The position numbers and the translations under genes were made by a program. This document shows positions 25,093 to 33,494 of a stretch of 64,000 nt of DNA, in pieces. The DNA comes from Chryseobacterium indologenes (GTDB lineage: Bacteria > Bacteroidota > Bacteroidia > Flavobacteriales > Weeksellaceae), in contig LAZY01000009.1 of NCBI GenBank assembly GCA_001013295.1, positions 1 through 64,000 on the forward strand, in the 5' to 3' direction. Position 1 is the first letter of the stretch, and each line of letters opens with the position of its first letter. A model generated the notes under the pieces. The model was not told the DNA's origin. It made no database searches and saw nothing but the letters and a program-made list of their open reading frames with translations.

Positions 25093-25512
25093 ATGGAAAA
25101 CGAAATGGTAAAAAAAGAGGTATTAAAAGTATTAAAAGAAAATATTGCCTCAAAATTAGGAACAACAGAAAATAATAAAAATTTCATCTTGCAAAATGTA
25201 AATGTAGATGAAATTCATAAGTCGGTAAATGACCTAGAAAATCCAGAATACTATATCAAAGCTTTTACTGAACTTAAAAACTCTAATGTACAAACTTCAA
25301 CAGATCTCGTAAATCATATTACTAGTTTACTTATTATGGAGATAGGAACTACAATTATACATGCATTTATAGAAATGAAATTAATTTCGGAGGGAATGAC
25401 ATTTGAAGACCAAATCAATCTATTAATTGATCTTAAGAGCAATAAAGATATTGATAATATTCAGCATATTGTATCTAATTTGTTAGAACAAAAAATAAAT
25501 TCTAATTCTTAA
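25093..25512 (+). CDS. Small helical hypothetical protein (139 aa)
   Basis: The acidic, helix-rich protein has an N-terminal charged helix (MVKKEVLKVLKENIASKLG) and a more hydrophobic central helix ('LLIMEIGTTIIHAFIEMKL'). It has no signal peptide and I recognise no motif. It sits 81 bp after the DUF6119-like gene and shares its extreme AT content. It may be a partner or inhibitor of that protein. Its conservation beside DUF6119 genes elsewhere would be the test of that idea. Confidence 0.6.
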   Translation: MENEMVKKEVLKVLKENIASKLGTTENNKNFILQNVNVDEIHKSVNDLENPEYYIKAFTELKNSNVQTSTDLVNHITSLLIMEIGTTIIHAFIEMKLISEGMTFEDQINLLIDLKSNKDIDNIQHIVSNLLEQKINSNS

Positions 25513-25758
25513 TTAGAAAATATAAATTAAAAAAACTTATAACTAAGAAACTAAATCATTAAATAAATTGACAATTAATTTTGGTTGCTATCTTAATTGT
25601 ATTGTATTAATATATATTAGAGTGAAGACCTAAAATATATAGTTTTTTTTAAAGTATGAAATAGATTCGAAAGATTCACACTTAACCATTTATAGTAATA
25701 TAAGAATCCCGATTTCTCTTTGAAAAAGCTTTTGTTATTTTTGTGGAAACTAAAAATT

Positions 25759-26580
25759 ATGGATAGTAATAACAGAGTTAATTATGGAATAGAATTTAAA
25801 CTTGTAATTGTAATTTCTTGTTTAATTATAGCTTCTGCAATAGCTGCAACACTTTTTTTTGGATTTACAGCAGATGAGGGAAAAAGAGGGACGTTTGGTG
25901 ATATGTTTGGAGCAGCAAATGCCTTGTTTACAGGATTATCTTTTGTTGGTTTAATTGTTACTATCCTTTTACAAAGAAAAGACTTAAATATTCAAAGAGA
26001 AGAGTTACAGAAGCAAACAAAATCTATTCAAGTACAAAATTTTGAAAATACATTTTTTCAAATACTAGCCATATTTCATGGAATAGTTGATTCTTTAGAA
26101 ATAGAAAGTGATGGACAAATTATTAAAGGACGGAAAGTATTTTCTTTGCTTCATAATAAAATAAACAAAAAGCTTTATGATTTTACAACAACGGAGGAAT
26201 ATCAAACAAGATGTAACTATTTAATTGAAGATATTATTCGATACACCTTTATTGAAAAAAAAGATGCTATAAATATTTATGATGAAATTTACCAAGAATA
26301 TAGCGATGTACTAGGTCATTATTTCAGGGCTTTATATAACGTTGTTAAATTTGCAGATCAAAACAATGACATTGAAAAGCAAAAATACATTTCAATTGCC
26401 AGATCACATTTGGCAAATTCTGAACAAGTATTACTATATTACAATTGTTTGCATCCTAATGGAGTTATATTTTTCAAACCATTAGTTGAAAAATATGCAT
26501 TATTAAACAATATTGATTGGGGATATTTTCCAGAAGATACATTTATGTTATTTTATGAATTAGAAGCATACGTAAACTAA
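25759..26580 (+). CDS. Putative phage abortive infection protein, AbiC-like (putAbiC family)
   Basis: Two N-terminal membrane helices (about residues 15-35 and 50-72) flank 'KRGTFGDMFGAANALFTGLSFVGLIVTILLQRKDL'. A coiled-coil-like stretch 'NIQREELQKQTKSIQVQNFENTFFQIL' follows, then 'LGHYFRALYNVVKFAD' and 'SEQVLLYYNCLHPNGVIFFKPLVEKYALLNNI'. This matches the order of motifs in the family named putative phage abortive infection protein. A TTG 13 codons upstream is possible, but I prefer the ATG at 25759. Members are thought to kill or arrest infected cells; the trigger is unknown. Confidence 0.75.
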   Translation: MDSNNRVNYGIEFKLVIVISCLIIASAIAATLFFGFTADEGKRGTFGDMFGAANALFTGLSFVGLIVTILLQRKDLNIQREELQKQTKSIQVQNFENTFFQILAIFHGIVDSLEIESDGQIIKGRKVFSLLHNKINKKLYDFTTTEEYQTRCNYLIEDIIRYTFIEKKDAINIYDEIYQEYSDVLGHYFRALYNVVKFADQNNDIEKQKYISIARSHLANSEQVLLYYNCLHPNGVIFFKPLVEKYALLNNIDWGYFPEDTFMLFYELEAYVN

Positions 26581-26584
26581 TTCC

Positions 26585-26665
26585 TCGCTCTCCGAAGTCT
26601 CCTGACTTTGGAATAAGTTTAAAGGAGATCATATTTACTAGTTCAAAGTCAGGAGACTTTCCCCA
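26585..26665. repeat. Inverted pair of REP-like hairpins (BIME-like)
   Basis: TCCGAAGTC-TCCT-GACTTTGGA (26591 onward) and its near reverse complement around 26645-26660 (AAAGTC-AGGA-GACTTT) form two hairpins that can also pair with each other. The unit is nearly identical to the REP at 802-825. It lies directly after the AbiC-like stop. Confidence 0.65.
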
Positions 26666-26685
26666 ACAGAAAATCTAAACAAAAA

Positions 26686-26792
26686 AATGAGGCTGTCTCA
26701 AAAGGTAAACTAATGCTCTGAGAATCTCCTAAATGCCAAAATTTGTCAGACAGGAGTTCGAGAGAGGGGGGGACTTTTGAGACAGCCTCATT
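26686..26792. repeat. MITE-like hairpin with 19-bp perfect terminal inverted repeats
   Basis: The ends read AATGAGGCTGTCTCAAAAG and, at the other side, its exact reverse complement, with about 69 bp between. There is no coding frame. A decayed relative is at 45181-45276. It could be a remnant insertion element or a long terminator. Confidence 0.65.
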
Positions 26793-26841
26793 TCCAAGCA
26801 AAACAACTTACAACCTCTACTATTGCAGTAATTCCCACAAA

Positions 26842-26874
26842 AAAATGCCGGATATTTTCCATATCCGGCATTTT
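26842..26874. terminator. Terminator of the Crp/Fnr gene
   Basis: A perfect stem AAAATGCCGGATAT / ATATCCGGCATTTT with flanking T-run lies 20 bp beyond the minus-strand gene at 26894. Confidence 0.85.
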
Positions 26875-26893
26875 ATAATCTTAAACAATTCAT

Positions 26894-27478
26894 CTATTTT
26901 ACCTTATTAGCTAACCGTTTCCTGATGGTGCTTACAAATTCCTTTGAAACGCCAAGATACGATGCAATATAATACTGTGCCACACGCTGCGGAATGGTAG
27001 GATACACCCTGATAAATTCCAGATAACGGTCTGTAGCCGGTTGAGAAATGGTATTAACCAGTCGGTTTTGAAGTGTCACCACATACCGCTGTATCATCAG
27101 CCGGAAAGCTCTTTCAAACTTCGGAACTTTCTGCAGCAGTTCCTCTTTGGTTTCCGGATTCAGCATATAAATTTCGGTATCTTCCAGGGCTTCAATAAAA
27201 ATCTTCGAGGGTGTTCTATTATTAAAAGAATCAATATCGGTAATCCACCAGTCTTCTACCGCAAACAGAAGGGTTACTTCAAAACCGTTTTCATCAAGAT
27301 AATAGGTTCGTACACATCCTTCCTTTATAAACCCTTCAAACTGGCAAATCTCTCCCTCGCGTAGCAAATGTGTTTTCTTCGGGAACTTCTGCAGGGTCAG
27401 CAAGCCTTCATATATATTTTCTTCTTCCGGGGTCAGGATCACAAATCGTGAGATGTTTTTGATAATATTTTGAAACAT
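26894..27478 (-). CDS. Crp/Fnr-family transcriptional regulator
   Basis: The 194-aa protein has an N-terminal cyclic-nucleotide-binding fold ('HLLREGEICQFEGFIKEGCVRTYYLDENGFEVTLLFAVEDWW'). It lacks the cAMP-binding R and S residues of true CRP. A C-terminal helical DNA-binding region follows ('RYLEFIRVYPTIPQRVAQYYIASYLGVSKEFVSTIRKRLA'). This is the short Bacteroidetes Crp type, whose ligand is unknown. It is divergent from the alpha/beta hydrolase at 27757, which may be its target, across a 278-bp gap. Confidence 0.88.
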   Translation of the reverse strand: MFQNIIKNISRFVILTPEEENIYEGLLTLQKFPKKTHLLREGEICQFEGFIKEGCVRTYYLDENGFEVTLLFAVEDWWITDIDSFNNRTPSKIFIEALEDTEIYMLNPETKEELLQKVPKFERAFRLMIQRYVVTLQNRLVNTISQPATDRYLEFIRVYPTIPQRVAQYYIASYLGVSKEFVSTIRKRLANKVK

Positions 27479-27683
27479 ACATTTATTTTACGGCCGCAAA
27501 TTAGAAAAAAGCCTATAAAATTCATAGTTCAGAAGCTATTTGATGATCCCAAAATGCTAAGATTTAATGATGATCTGAAGAAAAGATTAGGATCAGAACG
27601 CAAATTAAACTGCCCAAACAAAAAAAATGTTGTCAATAGGTACGAAATTAAACTAGATTAATTTCAGTGAAGGCAAACTGTCC

Positions 27684-27691
27684 TACATTTG
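27684..27691 (+). promoter_or_regulatory. Candidate -7 promoter element (TACATTTG)
   Basis: It matches the TAnnTTTG consensus and lies 66 bp upstream of the hydrolase ATG. No clear -33 partner is visible. A 63-codon frame at 27470-27661 in this gap looks spurious. Confidence 0.4.
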
Positions 27692-27756
27692 CTAAAGAAT
27701 TAAGACAACAAAAAATTATAAAATAAAATATCAATTAACATTAAAAATTTAAAACT

Positions 27757-28578
27757 ATGAGCACATTTACATTAAAAGACGGAACAGAGATTTTTTATAA
27801 AGACCAGGGAGCAGGACCGGTATTGATGTTTCACCACGGATGGCCATTATCATCAGATGATTGGGATGCACAGGTTATCTTTTTCTTACAGAGAGGGTAC
27901 AGAGTAATTTCCCATGACAGAAGAGGCCACGGCCGCTCAAGCCAGAACATCTACAATCACACCATCGAGCAATATGCTTCTGACGCTGCAGAGCTTGTAG
28001 AATTCCTAGATTTGAAAGATGTGGTACACATCGGGCACTCTACAGGAGGTGGTGAAGTGATCCGCTATGTACATAAATATGCCAATGGCAGAGCAAAAAA
28101 AGCAGTTTTAATAAGCGCTGTTCCACCGGTAATGGTAAAAAGTGAAAACAATCCGGACGGAGTTCCAATGGAAGTTTTTGATGGAATCAGAGAGCAGACT
28201 TTGAATAACAGAAACCAGTTTTATTTTGATCTCACTTTCCCATTTTATGGATACAACAGAGAAGGTGCCCATGTAAAAGACGGTGTACAAAGAAACTGGT
28301 GGAGACAAGGCATGATGGGTGGTATTGTAGCTCATTATGAAGGAATCAAAGCATTTTCTGAAACTGATTTCACTGAAGATCTGAAAGCGGTGGATATTCC
28401 GGTTTTGGTGCTTCACGGTGAAGATGACCAGATTGTACCGATCGAAAATTCTGCTATAAAATCTGCAAAACTATTGAAAAACGGAAAACTGATTACGTAT
28501 CCCGGTTTTCCTCACGGAATGCCCACTACGGAACACGAAACTATTAATAAAGATCTTTTAGAATTTATTGAAGCTTAA
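27757..28578 (+). CDS. Alpha/beta hydrolase, non-heme chloroperoxidase-like
   Basis: The 273-aa protein has the oxyanion segment 'FHHGWPLSSDDWD', the nucleophile elbow GHSTGG with Ser95, an acid in 'HGEDDQIVP' (Asp near 223) and His253 in 'GFPHGMPTTE'. The sequence 'RVISHDRRGHGRSSQ' is typical of cofactor-free chloroperoxidase/arylesterase-like hydrolases, which may hydrolyse esters or perhydrolyse acids. The protein lacks a signal peptide and is cytoplasmic. It is divergent from the Crp/Fnr gene and followed by a good terminator, so it is monocistronic. Confidence 0.9.
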   Translation: MSTFTLKDGTEIFYKDQGAGPVLMFHHGWPLSSDDWDAQVIFFLQRGYRVISHDRRGHGRSSQNIYNHTIEQYASDAAELVEFLDLKDVVHIGHSTGGGEVIRYVHKYANGRAKKAVLISAVPPVMVKSENNPDGVPMEVFDGIREQTLNNRNQFYFDLTFPFYGYNREGAHVKDGVQRNWWRQGMMGGIVAHYEGIKAFSETDFTEDLKAVDIPVLVLHGEDDQIVPIENSAIKSAKLLKNGKLITYPGFPHGMPTTEHETINKDLLEFIEA

Positions 28579-28597
28579 TAAAAGAATAATATAATAA

Positions 28598-28628
28598 AAA
28601 GAGATGGATCAGTTTGATTCATCTCTTT
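28598..28628. terminator. Terminator after the hydrolase gene
   Basis: A 13-bp stem (AAAGAGATGGATC with GATTCATCTCTTT, one G-T pair) with 5-base loop. Confidence 0.8.
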
Positions 28629-28675
28629 ATGTTTAGAGTACTTCCAAAAAAACGATTTTATTTACCAGCTCTACT

Positions 28676-29314
28676 CTACGGTTTTGCCCCTTGCTCAGCC
28701 GGTGCTTTCTGTAGAATTTGTATGGCTCCGGTAGAGGTATTCCCATAGAGCTGAACATAAATATCATCACCTTTAGGTCTTCTTATGACATATACTTTTA
28801 CGGGTTCATTCCAATAATCTATAGAACCTTCTTCACCAAAATATTTGGCTTCTTCTTTTATTCTGTCAAGCTCCTGCTGAGAGACTTTGCCATCAAATAT
28901 TTTTACACCGCCCGCTTTTGTAATCGCCTCATCATAGCTTTTCAAAAAATAGGGTAATGACCATTCTTCCGTATTGTTTTTCTCGTTGACTACATAGGTT
29001 TTCCATACTTTTCCTTCTATCGGTGTCATAACGCCGTTAAGTGGAAAAAACAGCCTATCGTAACTTCTTTGTACCGGTTTGTTCTGGAAGTCCAGCCCTT
29101 TGGGAAAACTGAAAAAGGGAAAATCCCCCAGCTCAGCATTGGAAACCGGCACGGCATTGATGTCAAACTGAGTGGTTGCTCCCGAAGATTTTTCTATAGC
29201 TGTGGGAGTATCTATGGCAACAGTATCGTATGCAGTATCTGTTTTTTGTTCAGCTTTTTTGTTACAGGCCGCAAGTAAAGCGCCTATTGACAGAATAATC
29301 AGTGTCTTCTTCAT
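28676..29314 (-). CDS. Lipoprotein resembling the N-terminal domain of an OmpA-family protein
   Basis: The lipobox LLAAC places Cys near residue 17. The mature protein has 'GDFPFFSFPKGLDFQNKPVQRSYDRLFFPLNGVMTPIEGKVWKT', 'LPYFLKSYDEAITKAGGVKIFDGKVSQQELDRI' and 'VKVYVIRRPKGDDIYVQLYGNTSTGAIQILQK'. I associate this pattern with the N-terminal part of some OmpA-family outer-membrane lipoproteins. Here the peptidoglycan-binding OmpA domain that would follow is absent and the protein ends at residue 212. The absence may be ancestral or a truncation. It would sit in the outer membrane facing the periplasm. Confidence 0.65.
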   Translation of the reverse strand: MKKTLIILSIGALLAACNKKAEQKTDTAYDTVAIDTPTAIEKSSGATTQFDINAVPVSNAELGDFPFFSFPKGLDFQNKPVQRSYDRLFFPLNGVMTPIEGKVWKTYVVNEKNNTEEWSLPYFLKSYDEAITKAGGVKIFDGKVSQQELDRIKEEAKYFGEEGSIDYWNEPVKVYVIRRPKGDDIYVQLYGNTSTGAIQILQKAPAEQGAKP

Positions 29315-29520
29315 TGTAATATATTTAGGTTTTTGGTATACTATTTTTTTAAATAGAGAGCAACAGGACAGAGTGAACCCTCTTTATCACAGTTGTTCAG
29401 TATGTTTTATACTTTTCTATTTTTTGCGACACTAACTTACAAATAAAATACGAATGGTAAACCCTTGGCTTAAAGGATTTTATGGATTAAAAAGATAATG
29501 GTCTAATGACGTATTTTTCT

Positions 29521-29647
29521 GACACAAAAGTTTTTATTTTTGAAACTACTGATTTTTAAGGGAGCAAAGAGAGAATCAACTTTGTTGATTCCAGTCTTTG
29601 CTCCCTACAATAAATACAAAGAAACTAAGATTTTGCGTCACAAAAAC
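29521..29647. repeat. Dispersed hairpin repeat, same family as 21721 (inverted orientation)
   Basis: A strong nested hairpin is formed by GGGAGCAAAG / CTTTGCTCCC around an inner GAATCAAC / GTTGATTC. The ends resemble GACACAAAAG and TTTTGCGTCAC, a degenerate form of the ACGCAAAG ends. Confidence 0.6.
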
Positions 29648-29747
29648 ACTTTATCAGTACATTTTTTCCTCTGCTACATATCTTATTTAAATTAATCGCT
29701 GAATTTATCTTAGGATTTTATATTTCTTCAAGTCTGCAAAAAAGGAT

Positions 29748-29916
29748 TAACGCAAAGTTTATGCATAATTCCGCCCTATTTTAAGGGTGCTAAGTAATGC
29801 GACTTCGTCGATGATGAAGCAATATGATTATACACAAGCTTAGATGAATCAATTTTGTTGATTCCAGACTTTACTCTCTTAAAATCAGCCGTTTCAAAAA
29901 TTAAATCTTTGCATCA
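29748..29916. repeat. Dispersed ACGCAAAG repeat copy
   Basis: It begins TAACGCAAAGTTTATG and ends with AAATCTTTGCATCA, with a middle related to the 21.7-kb units (AAGGGTGCTAAG, CGACTTCGTCG, GTTGATTCCAGACTTT). It fills most of the gap 29648-30014. Confidence 0.65.
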
Positions 29917-30014
29917 CAAAAAAATCATCATCAAAATAATAAACTTTTAATCAAAAAACACTCAGAATTACAGTTTTCTATGTTTTTTGAACGAACCTCA
30001 ACATATATATCAAA

Positions 30015-31448
30015 TCACGGATATTGCTTCATCACAAAATCCATTTGTCTGTCAAATCCTGTTCTTAGATCATCTGGTTGTATCTGTATTTCTACGTCCG
30101 GTTTAATTCCTTTGGGATCATTGATGAAATGAGGGGTTCTCATTCTGTACTGAAAAGTAGGAATCCACACCAATGTTTTGGAATAGGGCAAGACAAAAGC
30201 CTGTCCCCCCGCATTGCTGTAATTACTTCCTTGCGAATATTCTCCGTAAAATTTCCCGATTTTATGCTCCCTCATCAAAGCTAACAGATGTCCGGTAGTT
30301 GAAAAACATCCGCCATTGATCAAAACGCTGATCTTTCCTTTGTAAAAATTGGGTTTGTTTTGTTGGAGTTCAAACCACCAATCTGTACTGTTGGCTTCTG
30401 TATAGCAGTTTAAGCCATCCCTAAGTTTTGTTTCATTCACATTGATTTCTTCGATATTGTCCGGATATTGAGCGTAATGCTTCCACTCTTTTACACTTTT
30501 ATATTTTGCTCCCCTATAATCAAAATAGTAATAAGGAGTACTGTTTAAATATGAAAACAGGTAGTTGGCAATATCTGCAGAACCACCGCTATTATCCCGT
30601 AAATCGATAATTAAGTTTTTTGTTTTTAAACGGTCAAGTTGTGTGAAAAAGCGGTCTAATTGTTTCTCGGCAACTTTTCTGTCTGCTTCATTATAGCCGT
30701 TTTCAAATGAACGGAATTTTAAAATAGCCAAATCATCGGTTTTAAACTCTGTAGTTAAAGGTTCTGTCTTTTTTGAAATATTGCTTGTATATTCTTTAAA
30801 TGGCATTCCTTTGAATGTATATTTTAGTTTATGATGGTTACGGTCTTCATATTCAATGTCAAACTTTTCTGTCTGGTTGTAAATAAAATAATAAAAGGGG
30901 AAATTACTAAACCGCATATTTAATCCTGTTTCGTTTCTGCCTTCAAGATGAATATATTGTTGAATTTCGTTCACTACAGTATTGATGTCTTTTCCATTGA
31001 TCTTCAAAACTCTCAATCCTGCATATTCCTTATTTTCCGGGGATGATTGATCCAGATAATATTTATCCTTAATTTTATAGATGCTGAAAGGAAAAACCAA
31101 TCTGTCATTGAGTAAACCTATAATCCGTCCCCTATCAGTGGCTGTATGCCCATCTTTAATTTTTGCCATTAAAGTGGCTGTCAATTTATAATATTCAACA
31201 AGGGAAAGATCTGTTTTTATGGAGTTTTTTAAAGAGGAATACGTTTGATCAAATTCATTTTTTGAACAAAACATAAATTGCCCGGGATGAATAGCATTGG
31301 TTAAATGATAGAGTTCTGAAAACTCGGCAATAACACTGTCTTTTTTCAACGATTTATCAAGCAATCCTTGATTTTTTAATGCTGCATTTTGCCCAAAAGT
31401 AAAATTGACTGTAAAAAATAAAAGCGGTAATAGTATTTTTAAATTCAT
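30015..31448 (-). CDS. Exported S41-family peptidase
   Basis: I chose the ATG giving MNLKILLPLLFFTVNFTFGQ, a clean signal peptide. A helical N-terminal region of about 100 residues precedes the tail-protease fold. Substrate-binding and catalytic landmarks are 'LKINGKDINTVVNEI' (PDZ-like), 'DDLAILKFRSF', 'KNLIIDLRDNSGGSADIANYLF' and 'ISVLINGGCFSTTGHLLALM', with the nucleophilic Ser in the last. Family members cleave C-terminal ends of periplasmic or secreted proteins. The stand-alone gene has no obvious partner. Confidence 0.85.
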   Translation of the reverse strand: MNLKILLPLLFFTVNFTFGQNAALKNQGLLDKSLKKDSVIAEFSELYHLTNAIHPGQFMFCSKNEFDQTYSSLKNSIKTDLSLVEYYKLTATLMAKIKDGHTATDRGRIIGLLNDRLVFPFSIYKIKDKYYLDQSSPENKEYAGLRVLKINGKDINTVVNEIQQYIHLEGRNETGLNMRFSNFPFYYFIYNQTEKFDIEYEDRNHHKLKYTFKGMPFKEYTSNISKKTEPLTTEFKTDDLAILKFRSFENGYNEADRKVAEKQLDRFFTQLDRLKTKNLIIDLRDNSGGSADIANYLFSYLNSTPYYYFDYRGAKYKSVKEWKHYAQYPDNIEEINVNETKLRDGLNCYTEANSTDWWFELQQNKPNFYKGKISVLINGGCFSTTGHLLALMREHKIGKFYGEYSQGSNYSNAGGQAFVLPYSKTLVWIPTFQYRMRTPHFINDPKGIKPDVEIQIQPDDLRTGFDRQMDFVMKQYP

Positions 31449-32033
31449 TTTAAATGTTTTTGCTCTACAGCCGTTCGAATGATACACAGCAAGCGGAGGT
31501 ATTTATGAAAAGCGGAAAATAGCAGCCAACCAATTCAGTAAGCTGAGCCATTTTTTTGGGGCCAATTTACATTTTTCATGGCAGAAAATGGTAAGCGTGG
31601 GGTAGCAACATTAAAATAAGTTTCAGCTTTCAACTGCCTTGTGAGCAGCAATCATATCCCCATTAGATAAAAGGACAGAAACCATAGGCTCCTATCCTTA
31701 ATTAATTAAAACCGTCTGAAAACAGATCTACTATTTTATCGGGATTTTAATATGCTCATTATCAAAGTTGAGAATCTTTAAGTCTATTAGTTTTTTATCA
31801 TGGTGTATATTGGCTTTTTTCAGTCTTTCCTTACAACTACAATATTTTCAAATACCGAAGACCGTATTCTTTATAATGAATATTTTCAACGGCTCATTCT
31901 GTTTTCCAGTCTAAAAATGGTACTATAAACTTTATAAATTTGATAAACTACCGCTTATCATCCTACAAATATGATCGTTTCAGGATACACTAAGCTATAT
32001 ATATCCGGAATAATCTTACATAAATCACACCTT
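31449..32033. other. Intergenic stretch without a recognised gene
   Basis: This gap of about 580 bp lies between two minus-strand genes. I see no credible coding frame, repeat copy or strong hairpin. The left part must hold the promoter of the S41 peptidase gene and the right part the untranslated end of the AraC gene. Confidence 0.4.
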
Positions 32034-32594
32034 TTATAGGTCCTCCAGATTTCCAAGGCGTTTTTGTTTCAGCTGCTTATAAAATGAAGGGGAAAGCCCT
32101 GTGATTTTCTTAAACTGGTTAGAGAGATGGGCTACACTGCTGTAGTGGAGTTTATAAGAGATTTCTGTAAGGTTGAGCTCATCATACAGCAATAGTTCTT
32201 TTACTTTTTCTATTTTATTAATAATGATAAAATGCTGCAGTGTCATTCCTCTTACTTCAGAAAAGGTATTGGCAAGGTAGGTATAGTCATATCCCAGTTT
32301 TTCGCTTACATAATCTGAGAAGTTTTCTTTTGGAAGCTCCTCTGAATAATGAATCATTTCTATGACTACATTTTTTATTTTTTCTATCAGGATACTTTTT
32401 TTATCGGCTAATACTTCAAGTCCTGTTTTAAGTAAATTCTCTTTCAGAATCTGCCTTTGTTCGGTGCTGATATTCTCCAGTAATTCTACCGTTCCCAAAT
32501 CTACCACAGCATTTTTGATGCCCAATCTTTCCAGTTCCTGATGAACAACCATTTTGCAGCGCAAACTAACCATATATTTTATATACAACTTCAT
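32034..32594 (-). CDS. AraC-family regulator (short form)
   Basis: The 186-aa protein has a C-terminal AraC/XylS DNA-binding domain with two HTH motifs: 'DYVSEKLGYDYTYLANTFSEVRGMTLQHFII' and 'LNLTEISYKLHYSSVAHLSNQFKKITGLSPSFYKQLK'. The N-terminal 70 residues contain no sugar-binding cupin, so it may respond to another cue or act constitutively. Several possible starts exist (Met1, Met8, Met15); the longest is given. No neighbour is an obvious target, since the nearest genes are more than 500 bp away on either side. Confidence 0.85.
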   Translation of the reverse strand: MKLYIKYMVSLRCKMVVHQELERLGIKNAVVDLGTVELLENISTEQRQILKENLLKTGLEVLADKKSILIEKIKNVVIEMIHYSEELPKENFSDYVSEKLGYDYTYLANTFSEVRGMTLQHFIIINKIEKVKELLLYDELNLTEISYKLHYSSVAHLSNQFKKITGLSPSFYKQLKQKRLGNLEDL

Positions 32595-33152
32595 TCCCCT
32601 TACTGTTTATATCCGCCAATTATTTCATTAACAGCCATTTACTCAAAGTTAGTCTATTAAATCGGAAATATCTATGATTTATACAACAAATTGAAAGACA
32701 ATTACAAAGCTTTTCTTTTTAAATGGTTGAAATTTAGAGTTCACAATAACACTTTACTATGCCCAAACTAAAAGAGGAAAAGAGAGCCCAGACACGGAGG
32801 AAAAGACCACAAGAAAATCAGGTCAGAATAAAAAAACACAATTAATAATAAACCTGAAATTATCTTCACAGATACTTTTCCTCCCAGATGGGAATTCGTA
32901 TGAAGGGAATAGATTCCGGGTATACTCATTCGGCTCTTTTAATTGCAAGGATGCATAAGGGCTATCTGCAGAGAGCTCCACAAAATATGGTATTGCAATG
33001 TATTATCAGCACTTAACAAAATATCATCCAGTAAAATGAAGTATGTAATATGGAAATGCCTAAAAGGATCGGAAACAGATTAAGAAAACACTGTGAAGAG
33101 GATCTCCCATATTATAAAAGAAATTAATCTTTGATCATTAAATATTTTTACA
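32595..33152. other. Intergenic stretch without a recognised gene
   Basis: The stretch is 558 bp. A 28-codon, highly basic frame starts at 32759 (MPKLKEEKRAQTRRKRPQEN) but has no other support. I see no repeat or hairpin of note. Confidence 0.35.
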
Positions 33153-33416
33153 ATGAAAACAATACATCTCTTTCGGTTTAACGATTCTTTTTTCCGTAAA
33201 ATTCCTTTCTTCAAAGAAGAGCACAAGTTGAAAACCGATGTAACAGAACTTGATATGATGGATATTGAAATAGTAACCGAATATATTGTGAAAACTCATG
33301 ATGATTTTAGTTTCGACAACACTTCAAGAAATGACCTTTTATCTATGTGTAAAAAAGCTCAAAAAACAATTGAGCATTATTTTGTGATCGGATTGGATCA
33401 CTATGATTTTATTTGA
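33153..33416 (+). CDS. Small hypothetical protein (87 aa)
   Basis: The small acidic protein (MKTIHLFRFNDSFFRKIPFF at the start, then 'ELDMMDIEIVTEYIVKTHDDFSF') has no signal peptide or membrane helix. Codon use and the clear ATG after an A-rich leader make it plausible. Its family is unknown. It is isolated: a 560-bp gap precedes it and the MaoC gene converges on it from 33953. Confidence 0.5.
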   Translation: MKTIHLFRFNDSFFRKIPFFKEEHKLKTDVTELDMMDIEIVTEYIVKTHDDFSFDNTSRNDLLSMCKKAQKTIEHYFVIGLDHYDFI

Positions 33417-33494
33417 AAATGCTAGAATAACAATCCCAACAGCAGCACTTTTTATGCTTAGTAACACTTTAATCTTTTTTGATCCGCCGGTTTA

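Noticed and set aside
27470..27661. 63-codon plus-strand frame upstream of the alpha/beta hydrolase
   Set aside because: It overlaps the Crp/Fnr start, is very basic without a recognisable pattern and occupies the region expected to hold the divergent promoters.
29172..29435. 87-codon plus-strand frame opposite the lipoprotein gene start
   Set aside because: Antisense to a gene with a good lipobox signal; Cys/Phe-rich random composition.
32759..32845. 28-codon basic frame MPKLKEEKRAQTRRKRPQEN...
   Set aside because: Too short, no ribosome-binding context that decides for it, and no neighbours to give context.
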